From Hormoscilla sp. GUM202 (lineage in GTDB: Bacteria > Cyanobacteriota > Cyanobacteriia > Cyanobacteriales > Desertifilaceae), in NCBI GenBank assembly GCA_005518205.2, contig RFFC02000012.1, positions 62,001 through 126,000 of the forward strand: a DNA stretch of 64,000 nucleotides, written 5' to 3'. The notes beneath the pieces were generated by a model. It was not told the DNA's origin and ran no database searches. It worked only from the letters and a program-made list of their open reading frames with translations. Both the position numbers and the translations under genes were made by a program. Below are positions 1 through 8,723 of the stretch, piece after piece. Position 1 is the first letter of the stretch. Each line of letters opens with the position of its first letter.

Positions 1-1345
1 CTCAGCAGGATTGTACATTTATCTAGGCAAAAAAATGCGAGCAGCAGGTACGGATAGTTTACTGCAACAGCGACGGTCAGATAAGATAAAGTCCATTGAG
101 GAAACATCAAAAGAGTTGGGGAAAAAAGAGGCAATAGAGGAGACATCAAAAGAGTCAGAAAAAAAAGAGACAGCAGAAAAAGCATCTCCAACTAAAGAAA
201 TAATCCCGATAATTCCGGCGGAGGATATAAAAAAAATTCAGGATATATTTGGCGTTGATACATTTTTTGCTACAGAAACTATTCCCTATCAGGAAGGAGC
301 AATATTTAAGGGAAATCTCCGGGGAGAACCAGCAGCAGTTCACCAACGTCTGTCTACTAGTTTGTCAGAAAAACAGGGCGATCGCTACCGTTTGTTTTTA
401 GTCGAAAACCAGGAAGGGCGTCCAGTGGCGATCGTATTACCCAGCCGCAATGACCCCCAAACAACTACGGTTGGTCAAAAAATTCTGGCAGTTATCCTGG
501 CATTGGCGACCATTGTCACTAGCTTGGCAGCTGGAGGGTTACTGCAAGGCTTCGATATCTTTAGTGATTTCAGTCGTGGGATGGTCAAAGCAGGACCGAT
601 CGCGATCGGCATTTGGGCAGTTTTGCTAGCTCACGAAATCGGTCACAGGTTAATAGCAAAGCGTTATGAAGTCAGGATCGGCTGGCCATTCTTCCTGCCT
701 ACCTGGCAAATTGGCTCTTTTGGCAGCTTAAATCGTTTTGAGTCTTTGTTGCCTAATCGTCAGGTGCTGTTCGATGTGGCTATAGCAGGACCAGCAGCAG
801 GTGGCATTCTCTCCCTAGGAATGCTGATCGCGGGTTTGCTGCTTTCCCATCCGGGCAGTTTGTTTCAAGTACCGTCTCAGTTATTTCAAGGGTCGATCTT
901 AGTAGGAACATTGGCCAGGGTGGTAATGGGTTCGGCCCTGGGGCAACAGTTGGTTGATGTTCATCCCCTGACGATAATTGGTTGGATCGGCTTGGTAATT
1001 ACGGCCATCAACCTGATGCCAGCAGGTCAGCTGGATGGAGGTAGAATTGTCCAGGCCATCTACGGACGGAAAGTTGCTGGTCTCACGACGATCGCTACCC
1101 TAATTGTATTGGCGATCGCCTCTCTGGCAAACCCCTTAGCGCTTTACTGGGCCGCCTTGATAGTCTTCTTGCAACGAGATTTAGAACGACCCAGCTTGAA
1201 TGAAATCACCGAACCAGATGACCAAAGGGCCGCCTTAGCTCTCTTAGCTCTATTCTTGATGCTAGTCACTCTCATCCCCTTGTCATCTACCCTGGCTGGA
1301 CAGTTATTATCGGCGGTTAGTCAGTTGTTAGCGGTCAGTAGTTAG
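1..1345 (+). CDS. Site-2 protease family (M50) intramembrane metalloprotease, 5' end outside window
   Basis: A polytopic membrane zinc protease of the M50 family, which cuts membrane-embedded substrates. The frame is open to the left edge, and the first residues (LYIYLGKKMRAAG) look like the end of an N-terminal membrane segment found in cyanobacterial homologues, so the true start lies upstream. Counting from base 11, a charged Lys/Glu-rich linker (residues about 25-65) is followed by a soluble domain (65-150) and then membrane segments. The zinc motif HEIGH is at 208-212, and the second motif NLMPAGQLDGG at 334-344 carries the third zinc ligand Asp. Both catalytic motifs are intact, so the gene is probably functional. 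Substrate unknown. Confidence 0.92.
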   Translation, partial: SAGLYIYLGKKMRAAGTDSLLQQRRSDKIKSIEETSKELGKKEAIEETSKESEKKETAEKASPTKEIIPIIPAEDIKKIQDIFGVDTFFATETIPYQEGAIFKGNLRGEPAAVHQRLSTSLSEKQGDRYRLFLVENQEGRPVAIVLPSRNDPQTTTVGQKILAVILALATIVTSLAAGGLLQGFDIFSDFSRGMVKAGPIAIGIWAVLLAHEIGHRLIAKRYEVRIGWPFFLPTWQIGSFGSLNRFESLLPNRQVLFDVAIAGPAAGGILSLGMLIAGLLLSHPGSLFQVPSQLFQGSILVGTLARVVMGSALGQQLVDVHPLTIIGWIGLVITAINLMPAGQLDGGRIVQAIYGRKVAGLTTIATLIVLAIASLANPLALYWAALIVFLQRDLERPSLNEITEPDDQRAALALLALFLMLVTLIPLSSTLAGQLLSAVSQLLAVSS

Positions 1346-1532
1346 TAGTTAGAGGACAGTAGTTAGCGGTACAATTGATTAGCAGTAGCTTGGGGTGCTT
1401 GGTAGTCGCTAGCTTCTTCCTCTGGCGTCTAGTTCAACCCCATAGTTTCGATCGCTTTTGGCAAGAACAAATTTTACCTCTACTTTCTGGTAATCAAGAT
1501 TCATAGCACAAGCAGATTATCCCTTTCAGACT

Positions 1533-2881
1533 TCAACAGAGACGAAATTTCCAGTCTGCTGGTTTGTGCAAGGTACAGCCGTTGACGATGCCTAAGATTT
1601 GATTTGACGATGCAATCCGGATTATACTATTGATACGATTGCCATCTAAGGTCTCTTCTATAGTTAGATCGCTACTGGTTAATCCGGCAGTCAATCCGAT
1701 CTCATCGACACCCACCTGGAGATCGGTGATGATATCAGCATCAGCAGTTCTAAAGACTGCCGTATCAGCGGGCAGCACAAAAGTGTCAACATTCAGGAAG
1801 CCATTGGCAGGACTGGTGAAGGTATAACCTCTTGGCGCTAACCCCCGGACGACATAGTTGTCACCTGGTAAGTCCGTAAATTGGTAATTACCTGTTTCGT
1901 CTTCATCAGGGGTGCCTGGGTTATCTACTGGCGTGACTGTAGCTGGTTCTTCTCCTATCTCGAAAGTCCCATTGTTGTTCTGGTCCAGGTAAACTACAAC
2001 CCCGCTTCTAGCTAGCTCAGTAAATACTGTCTTGAAGACCTCCAGTTCGCCGAAGATTTCCAGCAGTTCATCCGGGTTGGTAAATACCTGAGCATCTGGG
2101 TCTATTTCCTGTAAAAAGTCCAGTACAGCACCCTCACCCGCACCAAATGCCCTCAGATTTACCCTTTCATTCTCCAGCAGGCTGACCTCATCTCTGTAAA
2201 CATCAGATGGAGTATTTGGTTGACCATCAGACAGAAAGATGACGTTACCGTCTCCACTGGCTGTGCCCAAAGCCTCGAACGTGTCAATGGTCTTTTGCAG
2301 ACCATCTTCATAGTTTGTGGCTGCTCCAGCGCCAGCAAATCCTACTGTAATAGAAGTCAGGATCTGCTCCACATCCCGAACCCCGTCGCCGTCACTGTCA
2401 GCTGTGGGTGTAGTACTTAGTTGGAACTCATCAGGATCCGATGAATCCGGGTTCATATTCGCCTGTACGCCTTGTTCGCCAAACACCACAATAGACACGT
2501 CGGCATTATTGCCAAAGCCTTCGTCTATTAGGTTTTGGTTAAGCGCTATAAACCCCGCCAACTGCAAATCCAAAATGGTGTTAGGGATCTGATCGCCATT
2601 AATATCACCAACTACTGCCTCGCCTAAGTCAGTCAAGGTGCTGCCAGATACATCGATAACAAACACTACATCCGGTTCTTCTACTGGCACTAGCCTGGTG
2701 TCCCGCACCCCGTTACCATTAAAGTCACTCCATGCGAAACCAGCTATGCTCCCGTCTGAGGCATCATCATTATCTATAATCCTCAAAATCGCATCATTTT
2801 GGGCCCCCACATTGTCCCCTTCTGGGTCCGTTAACAGCAAATTAACTGTCTCAGTCCCCTCCACCTCGCTATCGTCCACGA
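1533..2881 (-). pseudogene. VWA / SdrD-B / Calx-beta repeat surface protein, 5'-truncated
   Basis: C-terminal 448 residues of a large secreted or surface protein. In order it shows the end of a Calx-beta repeat (EVEGTETVNLLLTDPEGDN), an SdrD-B-like segment (GFAWSDFNGNGVRD), a von Willebrand A domain with MIDAS motif DVSGS and Ca-binding DSDGDGVRD, then a second SdrD-B-like segment (VVVYLDQNNNGTFEIGEEP). The frame begins in mid-domain exactly where the 814-bp toxin/immunity repeat starts (2882). The 5' part was therefore removed or displaced when that unit arrived. No start codon or signal peptide remains, so expression is unlikely. Adhesion or matrix roles are typical for this architecture, but nothing here fixes a function. 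Confidence 0.8.
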
Positions 2882-2887
2882 TCCGGG

Positions 2888-3331
2888 CTATTTTTTGTTT
2901 GTAGTAAGCGCTTTAGCGCTATAGGCGGGACTTTTCTCTGCTAAAAAATCGCGGATTAAATTAAGCAAATGATTGCGATCGCATCCTGTCTGGTTGTCTA
3001 CTTTACAGAGGAATTTATGAGCAGCATTTCTGAAACTTTCCATAAATTCATCAATTTTTTTTACCTGCAAAGCCCTGTCTTTATATGAGATTATCATCCC
3101 CGATTTCCACGGTTCAAAGATAAGTGGATCTGGTTCTTCGGCAACTTCAACTGTTACCATATTCCCTGCATTGACTGCTTTTATTCCTGTAATTAATGCC
3201 GAAAACCAGGAGTCTAAATAAGTGGATTCTACGCTCAAAATTGTATGACTATCGGTGATAATCATGTTTCCCAATGGATCTATGGGATCTATTCCTTCTT
3301 CTTCATCTAATGTCCATTTAATGTTTATCAT
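2888..3331 (-). CDS. Immunity-like protein paired with toxin tail A (copy 1)
   Basis: 147-aa acidic soluble protein of unrecognised family, with no signal peptide or membrane segment. Its ATG overlaps the TGA of the upstream toxin-like frame in an ATGA junction (3328-3331), the usual translational coupling of a toxin and its immunity gene. An identical copy is at 21268-21711. The name rests on position and coupling, not on homology. The C-terminal residues (SAKALTTNKK) are encoded by the palindrome GTAGTAAGCGCTTTAGCGCT, so a mobile small repeat may have replaced the original tail. Confidence 0.6.
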   Translation of the reverse strand: MINIKWTLDEEEGIDPIDPLGNMIITDSHTILSVESTYLDSWFSALITGIKAVNAGNMVTVEVAEEPDPLIFEPWKSGMIISYKDRALQVKKIDEFMESFRNAAHKFLCKVDNQTGCDRNHLLNLIRDFLAEKSPAYSAKALTTNKK

Positions 3332-3695
3332 TCTGACTCTTTCCTGATATGTACGGAACGAATATTTCCTATAGCATTAAGAACAACTCTGACTCTGACA
3401 GTCTGTTCGGAGAACACTACATCCTGCTCGAAAACTTGCCGTTCGCCTGGAGTTTCGATTAAGTTTTCGCGTCGCAATCTCTTGACCTAGTTTAACTATG
3501 TCATCTAGAGTGAGGTTGACATCATATTGTTGAAATGCTGGTAAATGCTTAGTGATGTGCTTGAGGTTCTTGTTGCTGAGGCTTTCTGGAGGATTAACAA
3601 TCTTGCGTTCTCCTTGACTATTTAATAAGTCGCTTTCAGTAATTGTAACCTTACAAAGGGGCGATGGCGATACTGCTGCGCAGTCGCTGCGCGAT
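3328..3695 (-). pseudogene. Polymorphic-toxin C-terminal domain A, frameshifted (copy 1)
   Basis: The first frame reads ..LLNSQGERKIVNPPESLSNKNLKHITKHLPAFQQ..LTLDDIVKLGQEIA. The sense then continues one frame over as RRENLIETPGERQVFEQ..VRVRVVLNAIGNIRSVHIRKESE and stops at the TGA that overlaps the downstream ATG. One indel near 3470 breaks the gene. The KHITKHLP stretch followed by GERQVFEQ and RVVLNA..RSVHIR resembles C-terminal nuclease toxins of CdiA/RHS-type proteins, but I cannot assign a named fold. The domain has no visible start codon or trafficking region of its own, so it looks like an orphan toxin tail. The second copy carries the same frameshift. Confidence 0.6.
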
Positions 3696-3860
3696 CGGGA
3701 GGCAGAGCCTCTAACATTGCGTTCCCAGCCAGAGACTGGGAACGAGAGTAAACGAGAGTAAAGTTTTCGCTGCAAGTGAATATGGCGATTTGTGAGGGGC
3801 GATCGCCTGCTGTCTGGATGGGCTTTTCCCAGCGAGAGATCGGGCTTATTGACAAGATTG

Positions 3861-4986
3861 TCATCTATCATTTGTTCGCCTTTTTTGATTGTTCGCCTTC
3901 TTCAGGTAAGACTTAGCCCAAGCATATCGTTTCGGATCTTTTTTGAGCAGATATTCCACAACTTGCCGTCGCTTATTATTATCAGCATTTTTGACAACTC
4001 GCTTGATTTCTGCATCCATATCTCTTGGTGAAGCACCACGCTTAATTGCTTCATAAAACCAACGTTCTCCCTCATAAAATTGACGCCTTTCAAAACAAAT
4101 CGCGCCCATTAAAGTGTAAGGATGATGACTTTGCGGTTGATATTCAATCGCTTTTCGAGCGCACTTTTCTGCGTCATCTAGTTCATAAAGATCGCGGAAA
4201 GCACCCCCTCTTGTTGTGAGCAAAGCTGACTTGAGCTTATTTTCTTTGATTGTGTTGAAGTTCAGATTTCCTTCAACCTTATTCTCCTGAAGCCAAGCAA
4301 CATCCATTTCCTCAAGCCGCTCTCCTTTATCCAGCTTTTGCAGAATTGCGTATAATGGGCAGGAAGGTAATTGGTTTTTGTACTCCGAGACATCATACTT
4401 TTTCTTGAGGATAGCAAAATTTTCTTTCTCTTCAGCAAATTGTCTAGCAAAAATAATTACATCCTCACGTCCATTTTTTCTCAGCCAATTAACATCAGCC
4501 TCACTCAACGGCTCTCCCACTTCAATCCTATACTTGATACTAGCAGCACTTTTTGCACATTTTTTAATCCCGATCGCAATCGTCTCAGTCAATTTCCACT
4601 TTTTCAAGAAATTAATATCTGACTCTCCTAGCTGACTGTCTGCATCAATTTTTTTGAGAATTTTATAGAGATGGCTGTCAGGAGATGAATCAGTATTTTC
4701 AGTCGCTTTATACTTAACTTTTAGTTCGGCAAACTGCTTTTCTTCCATTTGCGAAACGATTTTCATCGCTTTATACTTAACTTTTAGTTTTGCAAACCGC
4801 TTTTCTTGCAAAACAATCTTCAGCGTCTCCATCAAGCTTTTTCAAAACCTTAATATCTGGATCTCCTAGCTGACTGCCTCCATCAATTTTTTTGAGCAAT
4901 TTATACAGATGGCTATCAGTCGATGTCTCGGTATTTTCAGTCGCTTTATACTTAACTTTTAATTCATCAAATGACTTTCCTTTCAT
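3861..4986 (-). pseudogene. Repeat-unit/TPR protein with one frameshift
   Basis: Starts at the ATG at 4986 (MKGKSFDELKVKYKATENTE). It carries several copies of a roughly 65-residue unit containing ELKVKYKATENT, SHLYKxLKKID and QLGxxDIxxLKK, then a C-terminal TPR-like part (DDAEKCARKAIEYQP, LMGAICFERRQFYEGERWFYEAI). The frame breaks at an A5 run near 4835: DIKVLKK should continue as SLMETLKIVLQEKRF, as the parallel unit DINFLKKWKLTETIAI shows. Downstream the frame is open for 324 codons. A 1-nt homopolymer difference could be real decay or an assembly error. Function unknown. Confidence 0.6.
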
Positions 4987-5592
4987 TTTGGTAAACTCCT
5001 TTTTTTATTTTATACTCATGGCAGGTAATAATTGCCGCTCTGCGATTTTGGCATCCTTATTTTTTATTACCCGGATGCTCTAACACTCATTAGAGCATTC
5101 ATTCTCTTTTTTGCTATTTTTATTCTGCCAGCTTTCTGGCTACCCTATCATATTCTACAGTATCTATGGCAGACCTGTCAACTTTTCGGCAATCCATATA
5201 TATTCTACACCAAAATGCCCGATCGCGTCTAACCGGTTGCCTGTCGGCGCAGCCCGATCGCATCTCCGCCCAACTTTCATGCTCACCTGTCATCTGCTAT
5301 ACCTCAATGGGCGACCTGTCAACTTTTCTGCTCTCCATATATATCGACCTTGAAAAAAGAAACCCGGTTTCTGTACCCTGGTGTAGGTGCGATCGGTCTG
5401 GAGGTGGCGGCTCCAAACCGGGTTTCTATTACAACCTCTAATCTTTACCCAAGGTGGAAAATAGAAATCCGGTTTCTGGTCCCTGGGGTGGGCGATCGCC
5501 TGTTAGACTTGTGCATTTCGGAGCTGGCTCAAAAGTAAAATTCAACCATAAGCTGGTGAAGCCAGGGATGTGCGCGCTACTTTATCCTAGGG
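4987..5592. other. Intergenic, repeat-rich
   Basis: No convincing gene. It holds two copies of a module containing GACCTGTCAACTTTT followed by CCATATATAT (about 5178 and 5311) that recurs at 22.86-22.95 kb. It also holds several AAACCGGGTTTCT-type palindromes (5355-5475) with the arm TCTAATCTTTACCCAAGG, seen again at 8061. Confidence 0.7.
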
Positions 5593-5946
5593 TCAGCAAT
5601 CCCGCAGTCTATCCACAACCAAGCGCCGAGTTTCCAGCCATTGCAATCCGAGTAAGACTTCAGGAATCCCCGCTCCAGCATGAACGGGAATTGTAAATTC
5701 TTGTCCGTCTAATAGCACCGTTCCTGCATAGAGATCGAAATAACCTTCACCGCGTGCTGTCTCCATTACATGGTTGCGTTTAATTACAGACCAACCCAGT
5801 TCTTCGACATCCTGGACGTCCATCGCTAGCCAGCCAGAAGTGAAGCCTGTATCTAGTAACGCTTCTATTGCAAATATCTCTCCCTCAGCAATTATTTCTA
5901 TTTCAAATAATAGCTCGCCGTGGCGGCAAAATTGTCCTGTTATCAT
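5593..5946 (-). CDS. Clan AA (retropepsin-like) aspartic protease homologue
   Basis: 117 aa, roughly one pepsin lobe. The motif ALLDTGFTSGW (D-T-G) is the active-site signature, and HAGAGIPEVLLGLQWLE is the typical second half. Such single-lobe proteins act as dimers. The start chosen is MITGQF, whose ATG overlaps the TGA of the upstream gene by 4 nt; a longer reading would add 16 residues inside that gene. The two genes look co-translated. Substrate unknown. Confidence 0.8.
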   Translation of the reverse strand: MITGQFCRHGELLFEIEIIAEGEIFAIEALLDTGFTSGWLAMDVQDVEELGWSVIKRNHVMETARGEGYFDLYAGTVLLDGQEFTIPVHAGAGIPEVLLGLQWLETRRLVVDRLRDC

Positions 5947-6260
5947 ATTTTGCCGCAAGCTCCTGTCTCGTTGATTCGGAAAGTAACTAGCCAAGCATCG
6001 GGGTGTTTCTGACGAGCTTTTTGAACGGCCGTCTCTTCATCAGGGTCAATAAAGTAGTCGCCACTGTTTGGCTCAACGAGCATAAACCAGTTGTAGCAAT
6101 CTTTTATCAGCTCGTCTCTAACTCGCTCAAAAATTACGCGGCCTCGCTTGCAGCGTGCCTCCTTTTCCGCTTCGCGTCGAGCTAGTTCTTCTGAGGGAAT
6201 GGTGTATTCTGGGAAAAGTCTGCCCCTGCGCGGTTTGCGCTTTGGTTGGATTAAGGTCAT
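5943..6260 (-). CDS. Small hypothetical partner of the aspartic protease homologue
   Basis: 105 aa, basic N-terminus (KPRRGRLFPEYTIP), a charged helix (SEELARREAEKEARCKRG) and a compact C-terminal part (WFMLVEPNSGDYFIDPDEE, RINETGACGKI). No family name known to me. Its stop overlaps the start of the protease-like gene, and a second, broken copy with the same downstream remnant lies at 6254-6640, so the pair moves and decays as a unit. An antitoxin-like or adaptor role is possible but unproven. Confidence 0.65.
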   Translation of the reverse strand: MTLIQPKRKPRRGRLFPEYTIPSEELARREAEKEARCKRGRVIFERVRDELIKDCYNWFMLVEPNSGDYFIDPDEETAVQKARQKHPDAWLVTFRINETGACGKI

Positions 6261-6640
6261 GGCTTGTTATCTGTTTTTAGCTGGACGTGCTGGTTTCTAT
6301 TATATCCGATATGAGCGGCGATCGCTCGCCAGTATTTCGCCGATTCGCCAAATCTTCCTACCATCATATTCTGCCGCAGGCTCCCGTTTCATTAATGCGG
6401 AAAGTACCAAGCATACCACGGGGGTGCATCTGACGGGCTTTTTGTTCCGCCACATCTTCGTCCGGGTCAATAAAATAATCCCCACTATTCGGCTCTATGA
6501 TAATGAACCAGTTGTAATGCTGGGCTGTTCGGGGCGGACTCGCTCGAAAACTGCATAACAAATCCGGTAAAATTCATCTCGTTCCGCTTCGCGTCGGGCT
6601 AGTTCTTCTGGAGGGATGGTGTATTCTGGGAAAATCCTGA
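6254..6640 (-). pseudogene. Decayed duplicate of the 5.6-6.3 kb gene pair
   Basis: The first frame reads RIFPEYTIPPEELARREAE..ICYAVFERVRPEQPSI, matching the N-terminal half of the 105-aa protein. After an indel near 6525 a second frame gives YNWFIIIEPNSGDYFIDPDED..FRINETGACGRI. At 6364 the stop overlaps an ATG that begins MMVGRFGES, the remnant of the protease-like gene, which then loses similarity. Confidence 0.7.
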
Positions 6641-6653
6641 CGGGGTTTCCGCC

Positions 6654-6778
6654 GGGAGAACGGGCATTATCTGGTTATGTTAGTAGGTCGGACCCCATCG
6701 GACAGCAAGGCGATCGCTTGCATTGTCAAAAAATGTTATCATGAAAGAATCACCAACAGAGGAGGCGATCGCCGGTTA
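6654..6778 (+). pseudogene. xisI: Internally deleted fragment of a second xisI copy
   Basis: Bases 6654-6687 match xisI at 8811-8844, and 6688-6778 match 9050 onward through the downstream repeat. It is xisI plus its 3' flank with about 205 bp removed. The shared flank includes the A-rich string AAAAAATGTTATCATGAAA, also present near 7045 and 9090. Confidence 0.7.
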
Positions 6779-6976
6779 GTGGCAAGAAACCGGGTTTCTG
6801 CCATATCTTCTGGTCAAGACCCGAGGTGGAAATAAGAAACCCGGTTTCTGTACCCTGGGGTGGGCGATCGCCTGTTTGTGGCAAGAAACCGGGTTTCTGC
6901 CATATCTTCTGGTCAAGACCCGAGGTGGAAATAAGAAACCCGGTTTCTATACCCACCGGGTGGGCGATCGCCATCA
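6779..6976. repeat. 99-bp tandem duplication built on AAACCGGGTTTC palindromes
   Basis: Two near-identical 99-bp units (6779-6877 and 6878-6976), each with AGAAACCGGGTTTCT, the linker TCTGGTCAAGACCCGAGG, and a second palindrome AGAAACCCGGTTTCT before a HIP1 site. Related single units are at 5345-5475, 8085-8150 and 9140-9260, with single arms at 41955 and 51965. Confidence 0.85.
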
Positions 6977-7091
6977 CCCGCCGTGGCCCGATCGCTGTTA
7001 TCCTAAATGTCAGTCACCCCGACGGGGGTTCCCTGGCACCGCGAAAAAATGTTATCATGAAAAAATCGGAACATAAAAGGCGATCGATCGC
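6977..7091. other. Upstream region of the nuclease-like gene
   Basis: Contains GACGGGGGTTCCCTGGCACCG and a copy of AAAAAATGTTATCATGAAA (about 7045-7064), a string that also lies upstream or downstream of other small genes here and could carry a -10-like element (TTATCAT). Then a HIP1-like GCGATCGATCGCG runs directly into the GTG start. Confidence 0.4.
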
Positions 7092-7596
7092 GTGACTAAT
7101 TCATCTTTTGGGGGCGAGTTGACTACAGAAACTATTAACCTAGGTGTTAATGGAAAGGGTTGGGAGATTTACGTCACATTCCCCCTTGAGATTAATGAGG
7201 CAATTGAAAATGCTACTTCCTCGCCCGACCCCGATAAGCAGTTAGAAGCAATGGTTGCGAGATTAGTGCAGCAAGAGGGATGTACGGTAATCAGGTTTAA
7301 CGCCTTATTTTACAGCATAAATCCTAGGACAGGCAGTCAAAATCCTATTGGCGAGATCGATATAGAAGTAGGAGAAGCGATTATCGAAGTGACAACAAGA
7401 GCGAAAAATAAATCCGGTCAAGTTCAGAAGTTCTTAACTGACCCCTGGTTAAACATGACGGGAAAGCCTGTTATTTTGTACGCTCCTAATATTACTCGCC
7501 AGTAACGCCGTAATCAAAGTCGGGGGTATTGTGGCGACCGACCAATCGCAATTGAGTCAGGAAATTCAGAGGTTAAGGAGTAACTCCAATGCTTAA
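7092..7596 (+). pseudogene. PD-(D/E)XK-like nuclease protein, frameshifted near the 3' end
   Basis: GTG start at 7092. The segment GEIDIEVGEAIIEVTTRAK has the D...E-x-T/K spacing of small restriction-endonuclease-fold proteins, and GKPVILYAPNI follows as in that family. The open frame stops at 7505, but the next frame continues sensibly (LASNAVIKVGGIVATDQSQLS..RLRSNSNA) and ends at 7596, overlapping the next ATG (7589). One indel near 7490 thus removes the C-terminus. The original gene was translationally coupled to its neighbour. Confidence 0.55.
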
Positions 7597-8080
7597 AACA
7601 ATTGTTTTGGTGACGAATACGCTAATTGTACGTTCAGAATTTATGGAGTTTATCCAGAAAGTGGGAGCGGACTTTTCTAATGAAGATATTGTCTATGATG
7701 GACAGCTATACGATCGGACAGGAGGATATCTATGGATTAAGTACAATCCCGAAGAAGAATTATCAGGGTCGGAACTAGAATCGAGAGTTAAAAGCATCAC
7801 CGAAAAACTGGGAAGTTCGCCACAAACACAGATACTCATCGATATAGGTAAAAATAGGTCCAGTGAAATTTTGGCAGCGGAATTTGTTACTCTGTTCTCT
7901 CGAATATGGTCCTGTATAATCGATGATGATAACTCTATCCTTTACTCTGTACCGGAATTCTTGGAAGAGGTAGGGTGGACACCAAGACTTCAAGGGATAG
8001 CAAATGGGGTAGGCGATCACCCTGGAGGTGGTGGCTCCAAACCTGTTTCTATTACAACCTCTAATCTTTACCCAAGGTGA
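7589..8080 (+). CDS. Hypothetical protein coupled to the nuclease-like gene, 3' end replaced by a repeat
   Basis: 163 aa. Residues 1-138 look like a normal alpha/beta protein (MLKTIVLVTNTLIVRSEF, TQILIDIGKNRSSEILAAE) of no family I recognise. The last 25 residues (VGDHPGGGGSKPVSITTSNL..) come from the same small repeat that sits at 5382-5454, so the true C-terminus was lost to a repeat insertion. It could be the regulator or immunity partner of the upstream nuclease-like gene, by position only. Confidence 0.55.
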   Translation: MLKTIVLVTNTLIVRSEFMEFIQKVGADFSNEDIVYDGQLYDRTGGYLWIKYNPEEELSGSELESRVKSITEKLGSSPQTQILIDIGKNRSSEILAAEFVTLFSRIWSCIIDDDNSILYSVPEFLEEVGWTPRLQGIANGVGDHPGGGGSKPVSITTSNLYPR

Positions 8081-8300
8081 AAAAAATCAACCCGGTTTCT
8101 GTACCCTGGGGAGGGCGATCGCCGGTTTGTGGCTCCAAACCGGGTTTGAGGCAAATGTGGGTTTGGCACCGGTCACCAATTTCTGATAATCGGTGCATCG
8201 TGGTAGTCTCGTTCGCGACTAACGCCCGATACTTTCCCAAAAGTGTGTATTGAATGTTATAATCTGGAGTGGTTAACTCCAGATAGTTAGGAATCCAAAG
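8081..8300. other. Intergenic with palindromic repeats
   Basis: One AAACCCGGTTTCTGTACCC unit and a HIP1 site, then a stretch leading to xisH. No gene seen. Confidence 0.6.
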
Positions 8301-8723
8301 ATGCCAGCAAAGGATATTTACCAAGATACAGTTAAAAATGCCTTAATAAAGGATGGATGGGTAATTTGGGGTGAAAATTTTCACATTCAAGTTGACGAGG
8401 AAAGCTTAGCTATGTTTATAGACTTAGTGGCAGACGAGTTGATTGGTGCTGAAAAAAATGGTCGCACGATCGCAGTGGAAGTAAAAAGTTTTCAATGAGA
8501 GTCAAAGCTATATCAATTTTATGCTGCTCTAGGTCAATTTCTAAATATTCGTTCTGCCCTAAGATAAATCCGACCAGAGTGGATAGTTTATCTCGCGGTA
8601 AATTCAGACGTTTATAGGAACTTCTTTAGATTGAAATTCATTCAAGATAGAATAAAAGAGCACGATATTAAGCTACTAATTTTTGATGTTGATAATGAGG
8701 AGATAGTTTCATGGAGAGATTAA
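8301..8723 (+). pseudogene. xisH: xisH, two in-frame stop codons
   Basis: Homologue of XisH, which with XisI was linked to excision control of the fdxN element in heterocystous cyanobacteria but is widespread as an accessory pair. MPAKDIYQDTVKNALIKDGW and AAEKNG/AVEVKSF-type motifs (GAEKNGRTIAVEVKSF) are clear. The frame has TGA at 8496-8498 and TAA at 8565-8567 but no indel. The rest (LYQFYAALGQFLNIRSALR, IVYLAVNSDVY, LLIFDVDNEEIVSW) matches the family to its end at 8723. The last codons overlap the xisI start as in intact pairs. The XisH fold is nuclease-like (the E-V-K motif), and this copy is dead unless stops are read through. Confidence 0.85.

Larger units (their letters stand above)
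2882..3695. repeat. 814-bp toxin/immunity unit, copy 1 of 2
   Basis: Reads the same, base for base as far as I compared it, as 21262-22075 (offset 18380, same orientation). It holds a complete immunity-like gene and the frameshifted 3' end of a toxin-like gene, both on the - strand. No transposase lies inside it. It ends at a GCGCAGTCGCTGCGCGAT palindrome, which may mark a recombination point. Confidence 0.95.
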
